A stretch of DNA of 34,600 nt, taken from Patescibacteria group bacterium (GTDB taxonomy: Bacteria; Patescibacteriota; Minisyncoccia; Phycocordibacterales; DATDWN01). Below the pieces are notes generated by a model, which was not told where the DNA came from, did not search any database, and saw nothing but the letters and a program-made list of their open reading frames with translations. Of this stretch, positions 1 through 6,778 are shown in pieces. The DNA is taken from the NCBI GenBank assembly GCA_013816135.1, contig JACDEV010000008.1, positions 1 to 34,600 of the forward strand, given 5' to 3'. How positions within the stretch are numbered: the stretch's first letter is position 1; each line of letters begins with the position of its first letter. The translations under genes were made by a program, and so were the position numbers.

Positions 1-188
1 TAAGAAATAGTCTCGACGCAAAGCGCCTCGGCATGGTATTTTTCCGCAATTTTGAAGGCATTTTTGAAATCGCACGCCAGCGTGCGGTCGGCAATGCGGA
101 AGTTCCTGTGCAAAAGCACAGAGAAAACGAAGTTTTCAGAACCAATCTTTTTTCTTTCGCTTTCAGCGAAAGGTTGAGCGTATTTTTC
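1..188 (-). pseudogene. Degenerate inverted copy of the recombinase 3' end
   Basis: Bases 1-71 match the reverse complement of 1625-1695 with one mismatch. Further blocks match at 84-105 (1592-1613), 139-150 and 173-188 (1529-1544). Between the matching blocks the two copies differ by small palindromes present only here: 71-86, 106-121, 123-137 and 154-172. No open frame survives, so this is read as a remnant of a second recombinase gene on the minus strand, truncated near 188. The match begins at base 1, so the repeat may continue beyond the window. Confidence 0.75.
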
Positions 189-220
189 TTTGATTGCCCA
201 AAAACTAATCTAAAAACAAT

Positions 221-1774
221 ATGGACAACATAAATTTACAAACCAAAAAGTTTTTCCTCTATGCCCGTAAATCCACGGACGAACCCGAAAGACAAGTTTT
301 GAGTATTGAAGCGCAAATTTTCGAGCTGAAGGAGTACGCACGAAAAGAAAATTTGCAGATCGTCCGTGAATTTGTGGAAAGCAAAACCGCCAAAGAGCCG
401 GGGCGAGAAATTTTTAATGAAATGGTGGCGGGCATAGAGAAAAACGAAGCCGAGGGAATTTTAGCGTGGCACCCCGACCGCCTTGCTCGCAATTCAATAG
501 ACGGCGGACGGATAATTTATTTGGTAGATACTGGGAAAATTACCACGCTAAAATTTCCCACTTTTTGGTTTGACTGCACACCGCAGGGAAAATTTATGTT
601 GTCCATTGCTTTTGGGCAATCAAAATACTATGTGGATAATCTTTCGGAAAATATACGGAGGGGTATTCGCCAGAAATTGCGCAATGGAATTTGGCCCGCT
701 TGGGCGCCACTTGGCTATGTGAACGACAAAAACGCCCGCTGTATCGTGGTTGATAAAGAAAAGGCGAAGTATATCAAGCGGGCATTTGAAATGTACTCTA
801 CTGGCGAATACCCCCTTGCTCAAATCCGAAAGATTATCAATTTCTTGGGCTTGGTTGGCAAGAAAGGCAAAATGCTTTCCGTCTCAAATTATCAATATAT
901 GCTCAAGAACAAAATCTATTTTGGAATGATTGAGTATAACGGCGAATTGTATGACGGAAAGCATGAACCGATTATTACAAAGAAACTCTTTGATTTATGC
1001 CAAGAAGTGATGGCGAACAAGAGCAAACCAAAATCACCGAAATTGAAACCTTATGTGTATAGAGGATTTTTCCGATGTGGCGAGTGCGGTTGTTTCATTA
1101 CCACCGAAACGCAAAAAGGTCATAATTATTTGCGATGTACGAAACGGAAAAATCCTTGTTCGCAAAGATACGCCAGAGAGGACGCCATCACTTCTCAAAT
1201 AAAAGAAGAAATCAAAAAAGTTTCTTTGTCTTCCGCTTGGGTCAATGCTTCAATTTCATATTTTGAAAAAGAGAAAATTAAAATTGCCCAAGCGGAAAGC
1301 TCTTTCGCCCAAAAAGCGAGAAATGAGCTTGTAGAGATAGAAACAAAACTAGATCGCTTGCTTGATTTGCAACTGGACGGCAATTTGTCGCAAGCGGAAT
1401 ATACCGCTAAAAAGTACAAGCTCATTCTCGCTAAAAAAGATTTGGAAGAAAAAATCTCCGCTTTTGGGCGAAAGAGCAATAATCGGTTCGAACTTGCCAT
1501 TGCCTTTCTAAAAGACGCCAACCAAGCCGAAAAATACGCTCAACAAGAAAATCCCGAACGGATTCGGGATTTTCTCAAAAAGATTGGTTCGAACTTCCGC
1601 ATTGCCGACCGCTCTTTGTTTTTGGATTTCAAAAATGCCTTTAAAATTGCGGAAAAATACCATGCCGAGGCGCTTTGCGTCGAGACTATTTCTTACGACT
1701 TCACAAAAAGTGAAAATTGGCGGAGACGGAGAGATTCGAACTCTCGGTGCGTTTTAAAGCGCACGCCTCTTTAG
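221..1774 (+). CDS. Large serine recombinase (site-specific integrase/resolvase)
   Basis: The 517-residue product has the order of a large serine recombinase. An N-terminal resolvase domain (about 10-150) carries the nucleophile motif YARKSTD. A recombinase domain (about 160-290) follows, then a zinc ribbon (CGECGC...CTKRKNPC, about 305-335) and a coiled coil (about 360-430). Such enzymes integrate or excise mobile DNA through a 5'-phosphoserine intermediate. The frame runs into the antisense of tRNA-Ser: the last 18 or so codons (WRRRRDSNSR...) are tRNA sequence and the stop TAG lies in the anticodon loop. This is typical of an element integrated at a tRNA gene. A perfect 12-bp palindrome (1547-1558/1563-1574) lies inside the coding region. 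No SD precedes the ATG. Confidence 0.93.
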   Translation: MDNINLQTKKFFLYARKSTDEPERQVLSIEAQIFELKEYARKENLQIVREFVESKTAKEPGREIFNEMVAGIEKNEAEGILAWHPDRLARNSIDGGRIIYLVDTGKITTLKFPTFWFDCTPQGKFMLSIAFGQSKYYVDNLSENIRRGIRQKLRNGIWPAWAPLGYVNDKNARCIVVDKEKAKYIKRAFEMYSTGEYPLAQIRKIINFLGLVGKKGKMLSVSNYQYMLKNKIYFGMIEYNGELYDGKHEPIITKKLFDLCQEVMANKSKPKSPKLKPYVYRGFFRCGECGCFITTETQKGHNYLRCTKRKNPCSQRYAREDAITSQIKEEIKKVSLSSAWVNASISYFEKEKIKIAQAESSFAQKARNELVEIETKLDRLLDLQLDGNLSQAEYTAKKYKLILAKKDLEEKISAFGRKSNNRFELAIAFLKDANQAEKYAQQENPERIRDFLKKIGSNFRIADRSLFLDFKNAFKIAEKYHAEALCVETISYDFTKSENWRRRRDSNSRCVLKRTPL

Positions 1775-1809
1775 CAAAGAGGTACATTAGACCACTCTGA
1801 CACGTCTCC
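1718..1809 (-). tRNA. tRNA-Ser (anticodon GCU)
   Basis: The minus strand gives acceptor GGAGACG/CGTCTCC, anticodon stem CCTCT/AGAGG with loop TTGCTAA (anticodon GCU), a long variable arm (stem GTGCG...CGCAC), T-stem GAGAG/CTCTC with TTCGAAT loop, discriminator G and an encoded CCA (1718-1720). It reads AGY serine codons. Its 3' two thirds overlap the end of the recombinase frame on the other strand. Confidence 0.95.
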
Positions 1810-1860
1810 ATACGTAATTAAATTGAAATCAGTATCAAATTTAGCAAAGAGGTACATTAG
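1770..1860. repeat. 21-bp direct repeat from the tRNA-Ser anticodon/D-arm region (att-like)
   Basis: The 21 bases at 1770-1790 recur exactly at 1840-1860, and 18 bases at 1793-1810 recur at 1952-1969. The first pair sits in the intact tRNA-Ser and the second in a broken copy. This duplication beside a recombinase is what an attachment-site duplication or a displaced tRNA half would look like. That role is inferred. Confidence 0.7.
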
Positions 1861-1969
1861 GTCACGAATCTTTTTCTGCTGAAAAAGTCCTCGACCCCGA
1901 CTCGGCTGCCCGCCTCCGTCTTTGATTTGCTAAATATGCTTCGCAAATCAACACTCTGACACGTCTCCA
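1840..1969 (-). pseudogene. Broken tRNA-Ser 5' half with an insertion in its D-loop
   Basis: Read on the minus strand, 1969-1952 repeats the acceptor and D-stem 5' sequence of tRNA-Ser. About 91 foreign bases (1861-1951) follow, then 1860-1840 resumes from the D-loop to the anticodon loop and the similarity stops. There is no 3' half. It is probably the genome-side remnant left when the recombinase-linked element supplied a new tRNA half, later invaded by a hairpin repeat. Confidence 0.7.
1861..1951. repeat. Interspersed hairpin element, copy 1
   Basis: The constant blocks GTCACGAAT (1861-1869) and CTCGACCCCGACTCGGCTG (1890-1908) are shared exactly with the element at 6107-6226. Between and after them are unrelated palindromes: TTTTTC-TGCT-GAAAAA (1871-1886) and TTGATTTGC...GCAAATCAA (1922-1951). 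Confidence 0.7.
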
Positions 1970-2003
1970 ATTAAGTCAGATTATCATAATAATTAGCATT
2001 ATT

Positions 2004-2029
2004 AAAGGGCGACCGTTGGGCCGCCCTTT
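2004..2029 (-). terminator. Terminator of the small bicistronic operon
   Basis: Stem AAAGGGCG/CGCCCTTT with a 10-nt loop, downstream of the two small minus-strand genes. It belongs to a recurring AAAGGGCG-type terminator set that also follows orphan genes at 26.7, 27.3 and 28.6 kb. Confidence 0.7.
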
Positions 2030-2067
2030 ATTGTTGTGCTTTATTTCTTGTGTTTAGTTGTCCGTTC

Positions 2068-2157
2068 TCATCTGGACACCCAATGGACGGATAAGTTCTT
2101 CAAGGCTTGCGAAACGATGAGTTTTTCTGAGTCGCTCAGTTCATGCTTTTGGGGCAT
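2068..2157 (-). CDS. Hypothetical small protein, 29 aa
   Basis: Short frame MPQKHELSDSEKLIVSQALK... ending in TGA. It starts 9 nt after the preceding 53-aa gene stops, with an SD-like AGGGAGAAGA directly upstream of ATG, and is followed by a hairpin terminator. The length is too short for family recognition. Support comes from the SD, operon position and terminator. Confidence 0.45.
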   Translation of the reverse strand: MPQKHELSDSEKLIVSQALKNLSVHWVSR

Positions 2158-2166
2158 TCTTCTCCC

Positions 2167-2328
2167 TTAACCCCGGCGGCGCGGTTTACGGAGGTATGTC
2201 GACTGCTTATCGACCTGAATCTTCTGATCGGTCTCCATTACAGCAACGACTCCGTGTTCACCTGACTGCACAGCGTTCTTCACGACTTGTTTCAGGCTCT
2301 TCCTGTTCATTCCGATCTGTCGACACAT
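2167..2328 (-). CDS. Hypothetical basic small protein, 53 aa
   Basis: Frame MCRQIGMNRKSLKQVVKNAV... with a GGAGAGG ribosome binding site 7 nt before ATG. It is basic, ending LRKPRRRG. It is first gene of a two-gene unit with the 29-aa frame. Its local GC is higher than in neighbouring core genes. No family is recognised. Confidence 0.55.
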   Translation of the reverse strand: MCRQIGMNRKSLKQVVKNAVQSGEHGVVAVMETDQKIQVDKQSTYLRKPRRRG

Positions 2329-2457
2329 AAGTTGTACCTCTCCGTCAGGAATATATCACATTTAAAATATAAGTCAATTAGGAATTTATTAAAAACTGGA
2401 AGACTCTTTTTGTGACTAGTAGTATACTGGTGAGATTAATTTTGAAAAATATTTGAA

Positions 2458-3618
2458 ATGAATTATTCGAAACTATCACTTGTGCTTCACAAAAAATTTA
2501 AAGGTAAGTTAGAGGTCAAATCCAAGACTCCTCTCCGAAACAAGCATGACTTGTCGATTTCTTATACACCAGGTGTTGCAGAAGTCTCCAGACAAATCGC
2601 TAAAGATAAAAATCTCGCTTATACATATACCTTAAAATCTAATTCTGTGGCTGTCATTACTGATGGTTCTGCAGTTCTGGGACTTGGCAATATAGGCCCA
2701 TATGCCGCATTACCAGTGATGGAAGGTAAAGCACTTCTTTTCAAAGAATTTGCCGATGTAAACGCCTACCCTATTTGTCTAAATACTCAAGACACTGAAG
2801 AGATTATAAAAACTATAAAAAATATCTCTGTAGGCTTCGGTGGAATAAATCTGGAAGATATCTCTGCTCCAAAATGTTTTGAAATTGAAGAAAGATTGAA
2901 AAATGAACTCAATATCCCGGTCATGCACGATGATCAACATGGCACAGCAATCGTAATCCTCTCCGCATTAATAAACGCACTCAAAGTTGTTAAAAAAGAG
3001 AAAAGTGAAATAAAAGTCGTAGTAAATGGCGCAGGCTCAGCAGCGATTGCTACTACAAATCTGCTTTTAAAATATGGAGTATCAGGGAAAAACATAATCA
3101 TGGTTGATACAAAAGGAACAATACATACTGAACGCACGGATCTAAATCCATACAAACAAAAAATTGCCAAGAAAACTAACTCTAAAAAAATAACTGGAGA
3201 CCTCGGTGAAGCGCTCCGAAACGCAGATGTTTTTATAGGAGTATCTGTTGCGGATGTATTGAAACCAGAATATGTAGAAAGGATGGCTGTGGACCCGATA
3301 GTTTTCGCAATGGCCAATCCAAATCCCGAAATAAGTATTGAAGAAGCAAAAAAAACGAAGATAAAAGTTTTCGGTACAGGAAGATCTGATTACCCAAATC
3401 AGATAAACAACATTTTGGTTTTTCCAGGAATATTTCGAGGTGTTTTAGACAGTGGAGCAAAAAAAATCACAGAGAAAATGAAGTTGGCATCGGCCATTGC
3501 CATCGCTAGCCTCGTTTCTAAAAAAAAATTATCGCCCGAATACATAATTCCAAATCCCTTTGATAAAAGAGTGGCAAAGGTAGTGGCAAAGGCAGTAATG
3601 AAAGTTGCAAAGAAATAA
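2458..3618 (+). CDS. NAD(P)-dependent malic enzyme (malate dehydrogenase, oxaloacetate-decarboxylating)
   Basis: 386 residues, close to short bacterial malic enzymes. The N-terminal malic domain has [24 protein letters not shown] and the metal-binding [11 protein letters not shown] block. The C-terminal NAD-binding domain has [19 protein letters not shown] and [10 protein letters not shown]. It converts malate to pyruvate and CO2 with reduction of NAD(P). Its stop lies 16 nt before recG. No SD is visible. A TATACT box near 2425 suggests a roughly 30-nt leader. Cofactor preference cannot be judged by eye. Confidence 0.93.
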   Translation: MNYSKLSLVLHKKFKGKLEVKSKTPLRNKHDLSISYTPGVAEVSRQIAKDKNLAYTYTLKSNSVAVITDGSAVLGLGNIGPYAALPVMEGKALLFKEFADVNAYPICLNTQDTEEIIKTIKNISVGFGGINLEDISAPKCFEIEERLKNELNIPVMHDDQHGTAIVILSALINALKVVKKEKSEIKVVVNGAGSAAIATTNLLLKYGVSGKNIIMVDTKGTIHTERTDLNPYKQKIAKKTNSKKITGDLGEALRNADVFIGVSVADVLKPEYVERMAVDPIVFAMANPNPEISIEEAKKTKIKVFGTGRSDYPNQINNILVFPGIFRGVLDSGAKKITEKMKLASAIAIASLVSKKKLSPEYIIPNPFDKRVAKVVAKAVMKVAKK

Positions 3619-3619
3619 G

Positions 3620-3628
3620 TGCTAAAAT
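3620..3628 (+). promoter_or_regulatory. Extended -10 promoter giving a leaderless recG mRNA
   Basis: TGCTAAAAT (TG extension plus TAAAAT at 3623-3628) is followed by exactly 6 nt and then the ATG at 3635. Normal -10 to start spacing would place +1 on or next to the A of ATG. Confidence 0.45.
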
Positions 3629-3634
3629 AGAGCA

Positions 3635-5803
3635 ATGGATTTATACACCAAACTTGAGAAAGAATTTCGCCTAGTCGAAATTCAAAAAAAAGCCCTAGCT
3701 AAAATGGGTATCTCTACTATTGAAGATCTCCTCTATTATTTCCCTATCCGATATGGAAACACCAGCCAGGTGACAAATGTTGGAACTCTAGCCAAAGGTG
3801 ATGACTCAACTGTATTTGGAAAAGTAACCGGTCTAAAGACAAGCAAAGCTTTTATAAAAAAAATCCCAATGTCAGAGGCTTTTGTGACAGATGAAACCGG
3901 AAAAATAAAACTTGTCTGGTTTAATCAACCATATATTGCCAAAATGCTTCACGAAGGTCAGTTAGTTAGAGTAGAAGGAAAAATCACAGAGCGTAAAGGT
4001 GAACTCTATATGAGTAATCCGAAGATTGAGGGAGTTAATACTTTACCAAACGCTGTTGGCGAATCTTTATTTACCAAAACTGAAGCAAATGAAGAAGATG
4101 TCCATGTCATGTATCCAGTATATCCAGAAAGCAAAGGTGTAACTTCCTATTGGATATACCACACTATCCAAAAGATATTCCGTAGCGGAATTATTGACTC
4201 AATAGTAGATCCTATTCCAAAAGAGATTTTGGAAAAGTATCATCTTCCAAATATTCGTTCAGCTTTTATTTGGATGCACACTCCAAAAAAAGACGATGAT
4301 GCCTTATCTGCTAGAAAAAGATTCGCTTTTCAAGAAATATTTTTTATTCAACTAGAAAAGCAAAAAGAAAGAAAACTATGGAGCAAGAAAAATGCTTTTA
4401 AGATATTAGCAGACAAAAAAAATACTGACTCATTTGTTAAACGATTTCCTTTTGAAGCAACTCTGTCCCAAACTAAAGCCATTGAATCTATAGAGCAAGA
4501 TTTCCAGCGAGGATATCCCATGTCACGTCTTCTGGAAGGAGATGTCGGCTCTGGTAAGACAGCTGTTGCTGCTACCACTATCTATACTGTAACCACTTCC
4601 CGACCTTCAAATAAAGACTATGGAAATTTGCAAACCGCATACATGGTACCAACAGAAATTCTAGCTAAACAGCATTATGAAAATTTTATAACTTATTTCC
4701 AGCATTTACCTATAAAGATAGGTTTGATTACTGGAAGCGGATGTCAGATATTTCCTTCAAAATCTAATCCAACAAAACCTACAAGCATTTCCAGAGCTCA
4801 GCTTCTGAAATGGGTAGCGAACGGAGAAGTGCCTATACTCATCGGTACTCACGCATTAATTCAAAAATCTGTTTCATTCAAACATTTAGCTTATGTAGTC
4901 ATAGACGAACAACATAGGTTTGGTACACTTCAGCGTCAGAAATTAACTAGCAAAAGCGATATTGTTCCGCATTTATTATCAATGACTGCCACTCCAATTC
5001 CTCGAACATTAGCATTAACCATTTACGGCGACTTGGACATTACCCTTTTGGATCAAATGCCTCATGGTAGAAAACCTATAACCACAAAAATTATTTTACC
5101 TACTGAACGGGATAATACTTATACTGAAATTCGAAAAGAATTAAAAGCTGGCAGACAACTGTACGTGATTTGTCCTCGAATTGATGAGCCGGATCCTACC
5201 AAAGAATTAGCGGTAATTGCTAAATCGGTCAGTCTTGAAACTGAAAGGCTGAAGAATGATATCTTCCAAGAATATATAATAGACAGCCTTCATAGCAAAA
5301 TGAGTCCTGCAGAAAAAGAAGCAGTGATGAAGAAATTTTCTGAAGGAAAAACAAATATTTTAGTAGCTACATCTGTAGTTGAAGTCGGCGTGAATGTCCC
5401 AAATGCTACCATGATAATTATAGAAGGAGCAGAAAGATTCGGACTCTCTCAGCTACATCAACTTCGTGGACGAGTTATTCGTTCTAATCATCAAGCTTAT
5501 TGTTATGTATTTGCGGAAAGCCAAGGTCAAAAGACCAGAGATCGTCTAAAAGCATTAATTACTGCTAAAAATGGTTTTGAATTAGCTGAATTCGATTTAT
5601 CACAACGAGGATCAGGAGAACTTTATGGTCGTAAGCAATGGGGTATTTCCGACCTAGCTATGGAAGCTATAAAAAACCTAAAAATGGTAGAGGCTTCTCG
5701 AACAGAAGCTGTAAGAATAGTTGAAGAAGATCCGGAGTTCTCTTCCTATCCCCTCATCCAAGAATATTTCAAAAATCAAACAACAAAAATTCATTTTGAA
5801 TAA
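3635..5803 (+). CDS. recG: ATP-dependent DNA helicase RecG
   Basis: 722 residues in RecG order: an N-terminal wedge/OB-fold region (about 50-130, FGKVTGLKTSK...VRVEGKITERKG), Walker A GDVGSGKTAVA (about 301), DEQH motif II (about 423), MTATPIPRT motif III, VATSVVEVGVNVPNA and QLRGRV motifs V and VI, and the C-terminal TRD segment GSGELYGRKQWG. RecG remodels stalled replication forks and Holliday junctions. It follows the malic enzyme gene but has its own extended -10 box directly before ATG, so it is probably translated from a leaderless transcript as well as any read-through. Confidence 0.97.
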   Translation: MDLYTKLEKEFRLVEIQKKALAKMGISTIEDLLYYFPIRYGNTSQVTNVGTLAKGDDSTVFGKVTGLKTSKAFIKKIPMSEAFVTDETGKIKLVWFNQPYIAKMLHEGQLVRVEGKITERKGELYMSNPKIEGVNTLPNAVGESLFTKTEANEEDVHVMYPVYPESKGVTSYWIYHTIQKIFRSGIIDSIVDPIPKEILEKYHLPNIRSAFIWMHTPKKDDDALSARKRFAFQEIFFIQLEKQKERKLWSKKNAFKILADKKNTDSFVKRFPFEATLSQTKAIESIEQDFQRGYPMSRLLEGDVGSGKTAVAATTIYTVTTSRPSNKDYGNLQTAYMVPTEILAKQHYENFITYFQHLPIKIGLITGSGCQIFPSKSNPTKPTSISRAQLLKWVANGEVPILIGTHALIQKSVSFKHLAYVVIDEQHRFGTLQRQKLTSKSDIVPHLLSMTATPIPRTLALTIYGDLDITLLDQMPHGRKPITTKIILPTERDNTYTEIRKELKAGRQLYVICPRIDEPDPTKELAVIAKSVSLETERLKNDIFQEYIIDSLHSKMSPAEKEAVMKKFSEGKTNILVATSVVEVGVNVPNATMIIIEGAERFGLSQLHQLRGRVIRSNHQAYCYVFAESQGQKTRDRLKALITAKNGFELAEFDLSQRGSGELYGRKQWGISDLAMEAIKNLKMVEASRTEAVRIVEEDPEFSSYPLIQEYFKNQTTKIHFE

Positions 5804-5807
5804 TACA

Positions 5808-5839
5808 AAAGGCGAGGTACCTTTTGTACTCTCGCCTTT
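5808..5839. terminator. Bidirectional terminator between recG and the 60-aa orphan gene
   Basis: Stem AAAGGCGAGGTAC/GTAC(T)CTCGCCTTT with a CTTTT loop and a one-base bulge, followed by a T-run on the plus strand. It serves recG and the convergent minus-strand gene, whose TAA (5838-5840) overlaps the stem. Confidence 0.8.
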
Positions 5840-6020
5840 ATCTTTTTTTTATTTCCTGAGGCATTCTCCATCCACGACTGTCGTATGCCAGAACGTAGAT
5901 TTCGAAGGTCACATCATCCATACCGGCGTATCTAGCCTCCATGAGATGCGCATCGAGCTCTTCGATCTTAGCGATCTTCTCTAGTTCCTGACGTAGCGTG
6001 ACGTGATTTTTTTCGGTCAT
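5838..6020 (-). CDS. Hypothetical protein, 60 aa
   Basis: MTEKNHVTLRQELEKIAK... is an acidic, probably helical small protein. The ATG at 6020 is chosen over an upstream in-frame start because AGGAG lies 8 nt before it and the promoter at 6041-6069 would place +1 just upstream. It has its own terminator. The family is not recognised. It belongs to the class of short SD-led orphan genes seen across this window. Confidence 0.7.
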   Translation of the reverse strand: MTEKNHVTLRQELEKIAKIEELDAHLMEARYAGMDDVTFEIYVLAYDSRGWRMPQEIKKR

Positions 6021-6040
6021 AATCAAAGCTCCTAAGTAGA

Positions 6041-6069
6041 TTAATAACATTTTATTAACTTAATGTCAA
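6041..6069 (-). promoter_or_regulatory. Sigma70-type promoter of the 60-aa gene
   Basis: TTGACA (6064-6069), a 17-bp spacer and TATTAA (6041-6046) on the minus strand, about 20 nt before the gene start. Confidence 0.6.
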
Positions 6070-6106
6070 TGGAGAAGAGAAACTAGAAATTCTGAGATCC
6101 CGCCTC

Positions 6107-6226
6107 GCCTGTTTTGTGCGCTCACAAAACAGGCTTCCGGTTCGGACCAATGTCGTCACGAATATTTTGTTCGTCGTCACTCGCAAAATTTCTCGACCCC
6201 GACTCGGCTGTTTGCGTACTCGCAAA
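6107..6226. repeat. Interspersed hairpin element, copy 2
   Basis: It contains the same constant blocks as copy 1, GTCACGAAT (6155-6163) and CTCGACCCCGACTCGGCTG (6192-6210), but with different palindromes: a perfect 12-bp hairpin 6107-6118/6123-6134, ATTTTG...CAAAAT (6164-6189) and TTTGCG-TACT-CGCAAA (6211-6226). It fills most of the 268-bp gap between the 60-aa gene and tRNA-Ile. Confidence 0.7.
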
Positions 6227-6240
6227 CTATGCCTCAGTCT

Positions 6241-6292
6241 CGGACTAGATATAAAAAACAGCACGCAGGTGCTGTTTTTTATATCTAGTCCG
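6241..6292. terminator. 24-bp perfect palindrome abutting the tRNA-Ile 3' end
   Basis: Arms 6241-6264 and 6269-6292 are perfectly complementary with a GCAG loop. The core ACAGCAC/GTGCTGT flanked by A6/T6 can act as a bidirectional terminator. The right arm enters the tRNA gene by 4 bases (6289-6292), so the hairpin competes with the acceptor stem. Confidence 0.75.
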
Positions 6293-6362
6293 CCCTCATG
6301 GATTCGAACCATGGACCCCAGAGGTATAAGCTCTGTGCTCTAACCAACTGAGCTAAGGGCGG
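6289..6362 (-). tRNA. tRNA-Ile with anticodon UAU
   Basis: The minus strand gives acceptor CCGCCCT/AGGGCGG, discriminator A, D-stem GCTC/GAGC, anticodon stem CAGAG/CTCTG with loop CTTATAC (U33, anticodon UAU, A37) and T-arm CATGG-TTCGAAT-CCATG. CCA is not encoded. A UAU anticodon reads AUA directly. Most bacteria instead use a CAU tRNA modified to lysidine by TilS. Confidence 0.92.
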
Positions 6363-6680
6363 ATATTATAATCTTCTTTTTAAATAGGCTCTGCCGAAAC
6401 CCGTTTTTAATGATTTTTCCCTTTCAACCGCCTTACTATAACTCAAACATGCTTCATAGTACACAACTTTTAAAGGTCTTCTGTTTTTTGTAGCGTTCAC
6501 TAAACCCTTATTGTGTTCAGTTATACGATTTTTTAAATCTTTGGAAAAACCCACATACAATTCATTATCCTTTGAACTCATCAAAACATATGTATAAAAC
6601 ATGATTTGTTGTTTTAAGTGAGCCCCGCCTGCAACGCTATGCGCGTAGCATTGCGGGCAGGTAAGGGCGGATATTATAAT
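6354..6680. repeat. 19-bp direct repeats flanking the GIY-YIG gene
   Basis: TAAGGGCGGATATTATAAT occurs at 6354-6372, covering the 5' end of tRNA-Ile and its upstream TATAAT, and again at 6662-6680. The 308-bp unit between them contains the GIY-YIG gene and a wobble-containing hairpin (6627-6639/6646-6658). The arrangement looks like an insertion with target duplication, or a tandem duplication, at the tRNA 5' flank. Confidence 0.8.
6366..6602 (-). CDS. GIY-YIG nuclease superfamily protein (UPF0213-like)
   Basis: 78 residues, a stand-alone GIY-YIG domain. YTYVLMSS is the GIY-like strand, ELYVGFSKDLKNRITEHNKG the YIG strand and helix with the Arg, and YEACLSYSKAVEREKSLK contains the Glu helix. 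The family has the fold of single-strand-cutting nucleases, but cellular roles are mostly unknown. Its stop TAA lies in the 19-bp repeat, 3 bases before the tRNA-Ile 5' end, and the gene sits wholly within the repeat-bounded segment. No SD is visible. Confidence 0.88.
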   Translation of the reverse strand: MFYTYVLMSSKDNELYVGFSKDLKNRITEHNKGLVNATKNRRPLKVVYYEACLSYSKAVEREKSLKTGFGRAYLKRRL

Positions 6681-6728
6681 TTATTTCTACAATAGAACTA
6701 TAACAAATTAGCATACTTTATGGAAAAT

Positions 6729-6757
6729 AAAAAAGGCCGAACAGCTCGGCCTTTTTT
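6729..6757 (-). terminator. Terminator of the 88-aa orphan gene
   Basis: 12-bp arms AAAAAAGGCCGA/TCGGCCTTTTTT with an ACAGC loop, 22 nt after the minus-strand stop. Confidence 0.8.
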
Positions 6758-6778
6758 CTTTCTAAGATTTCGATCGAT

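Noticed and set aside
33-233. 66-aa plus-strand frame at the window start
   Set aside because: It is made of the inverted recombinase remnant and its hairpins, overlaps the true recombinase start, and has no SD or homology.
1861-6226. CRISPR-like array, because the same linkers recur
   Set aside because: Only two copies exist 4.3 kb apart, the intervening parts are palindromes and not uniform spacers, and no cas genes are present.
6055-6343. Frames of 75-85 aa on both strands across the repeat and tRNA-Ile
   Set aside because: They are translations of the hairpin element and the tRNA gene, including the familiar tRNA-derived SPPSWIRTMDPRG pattern.
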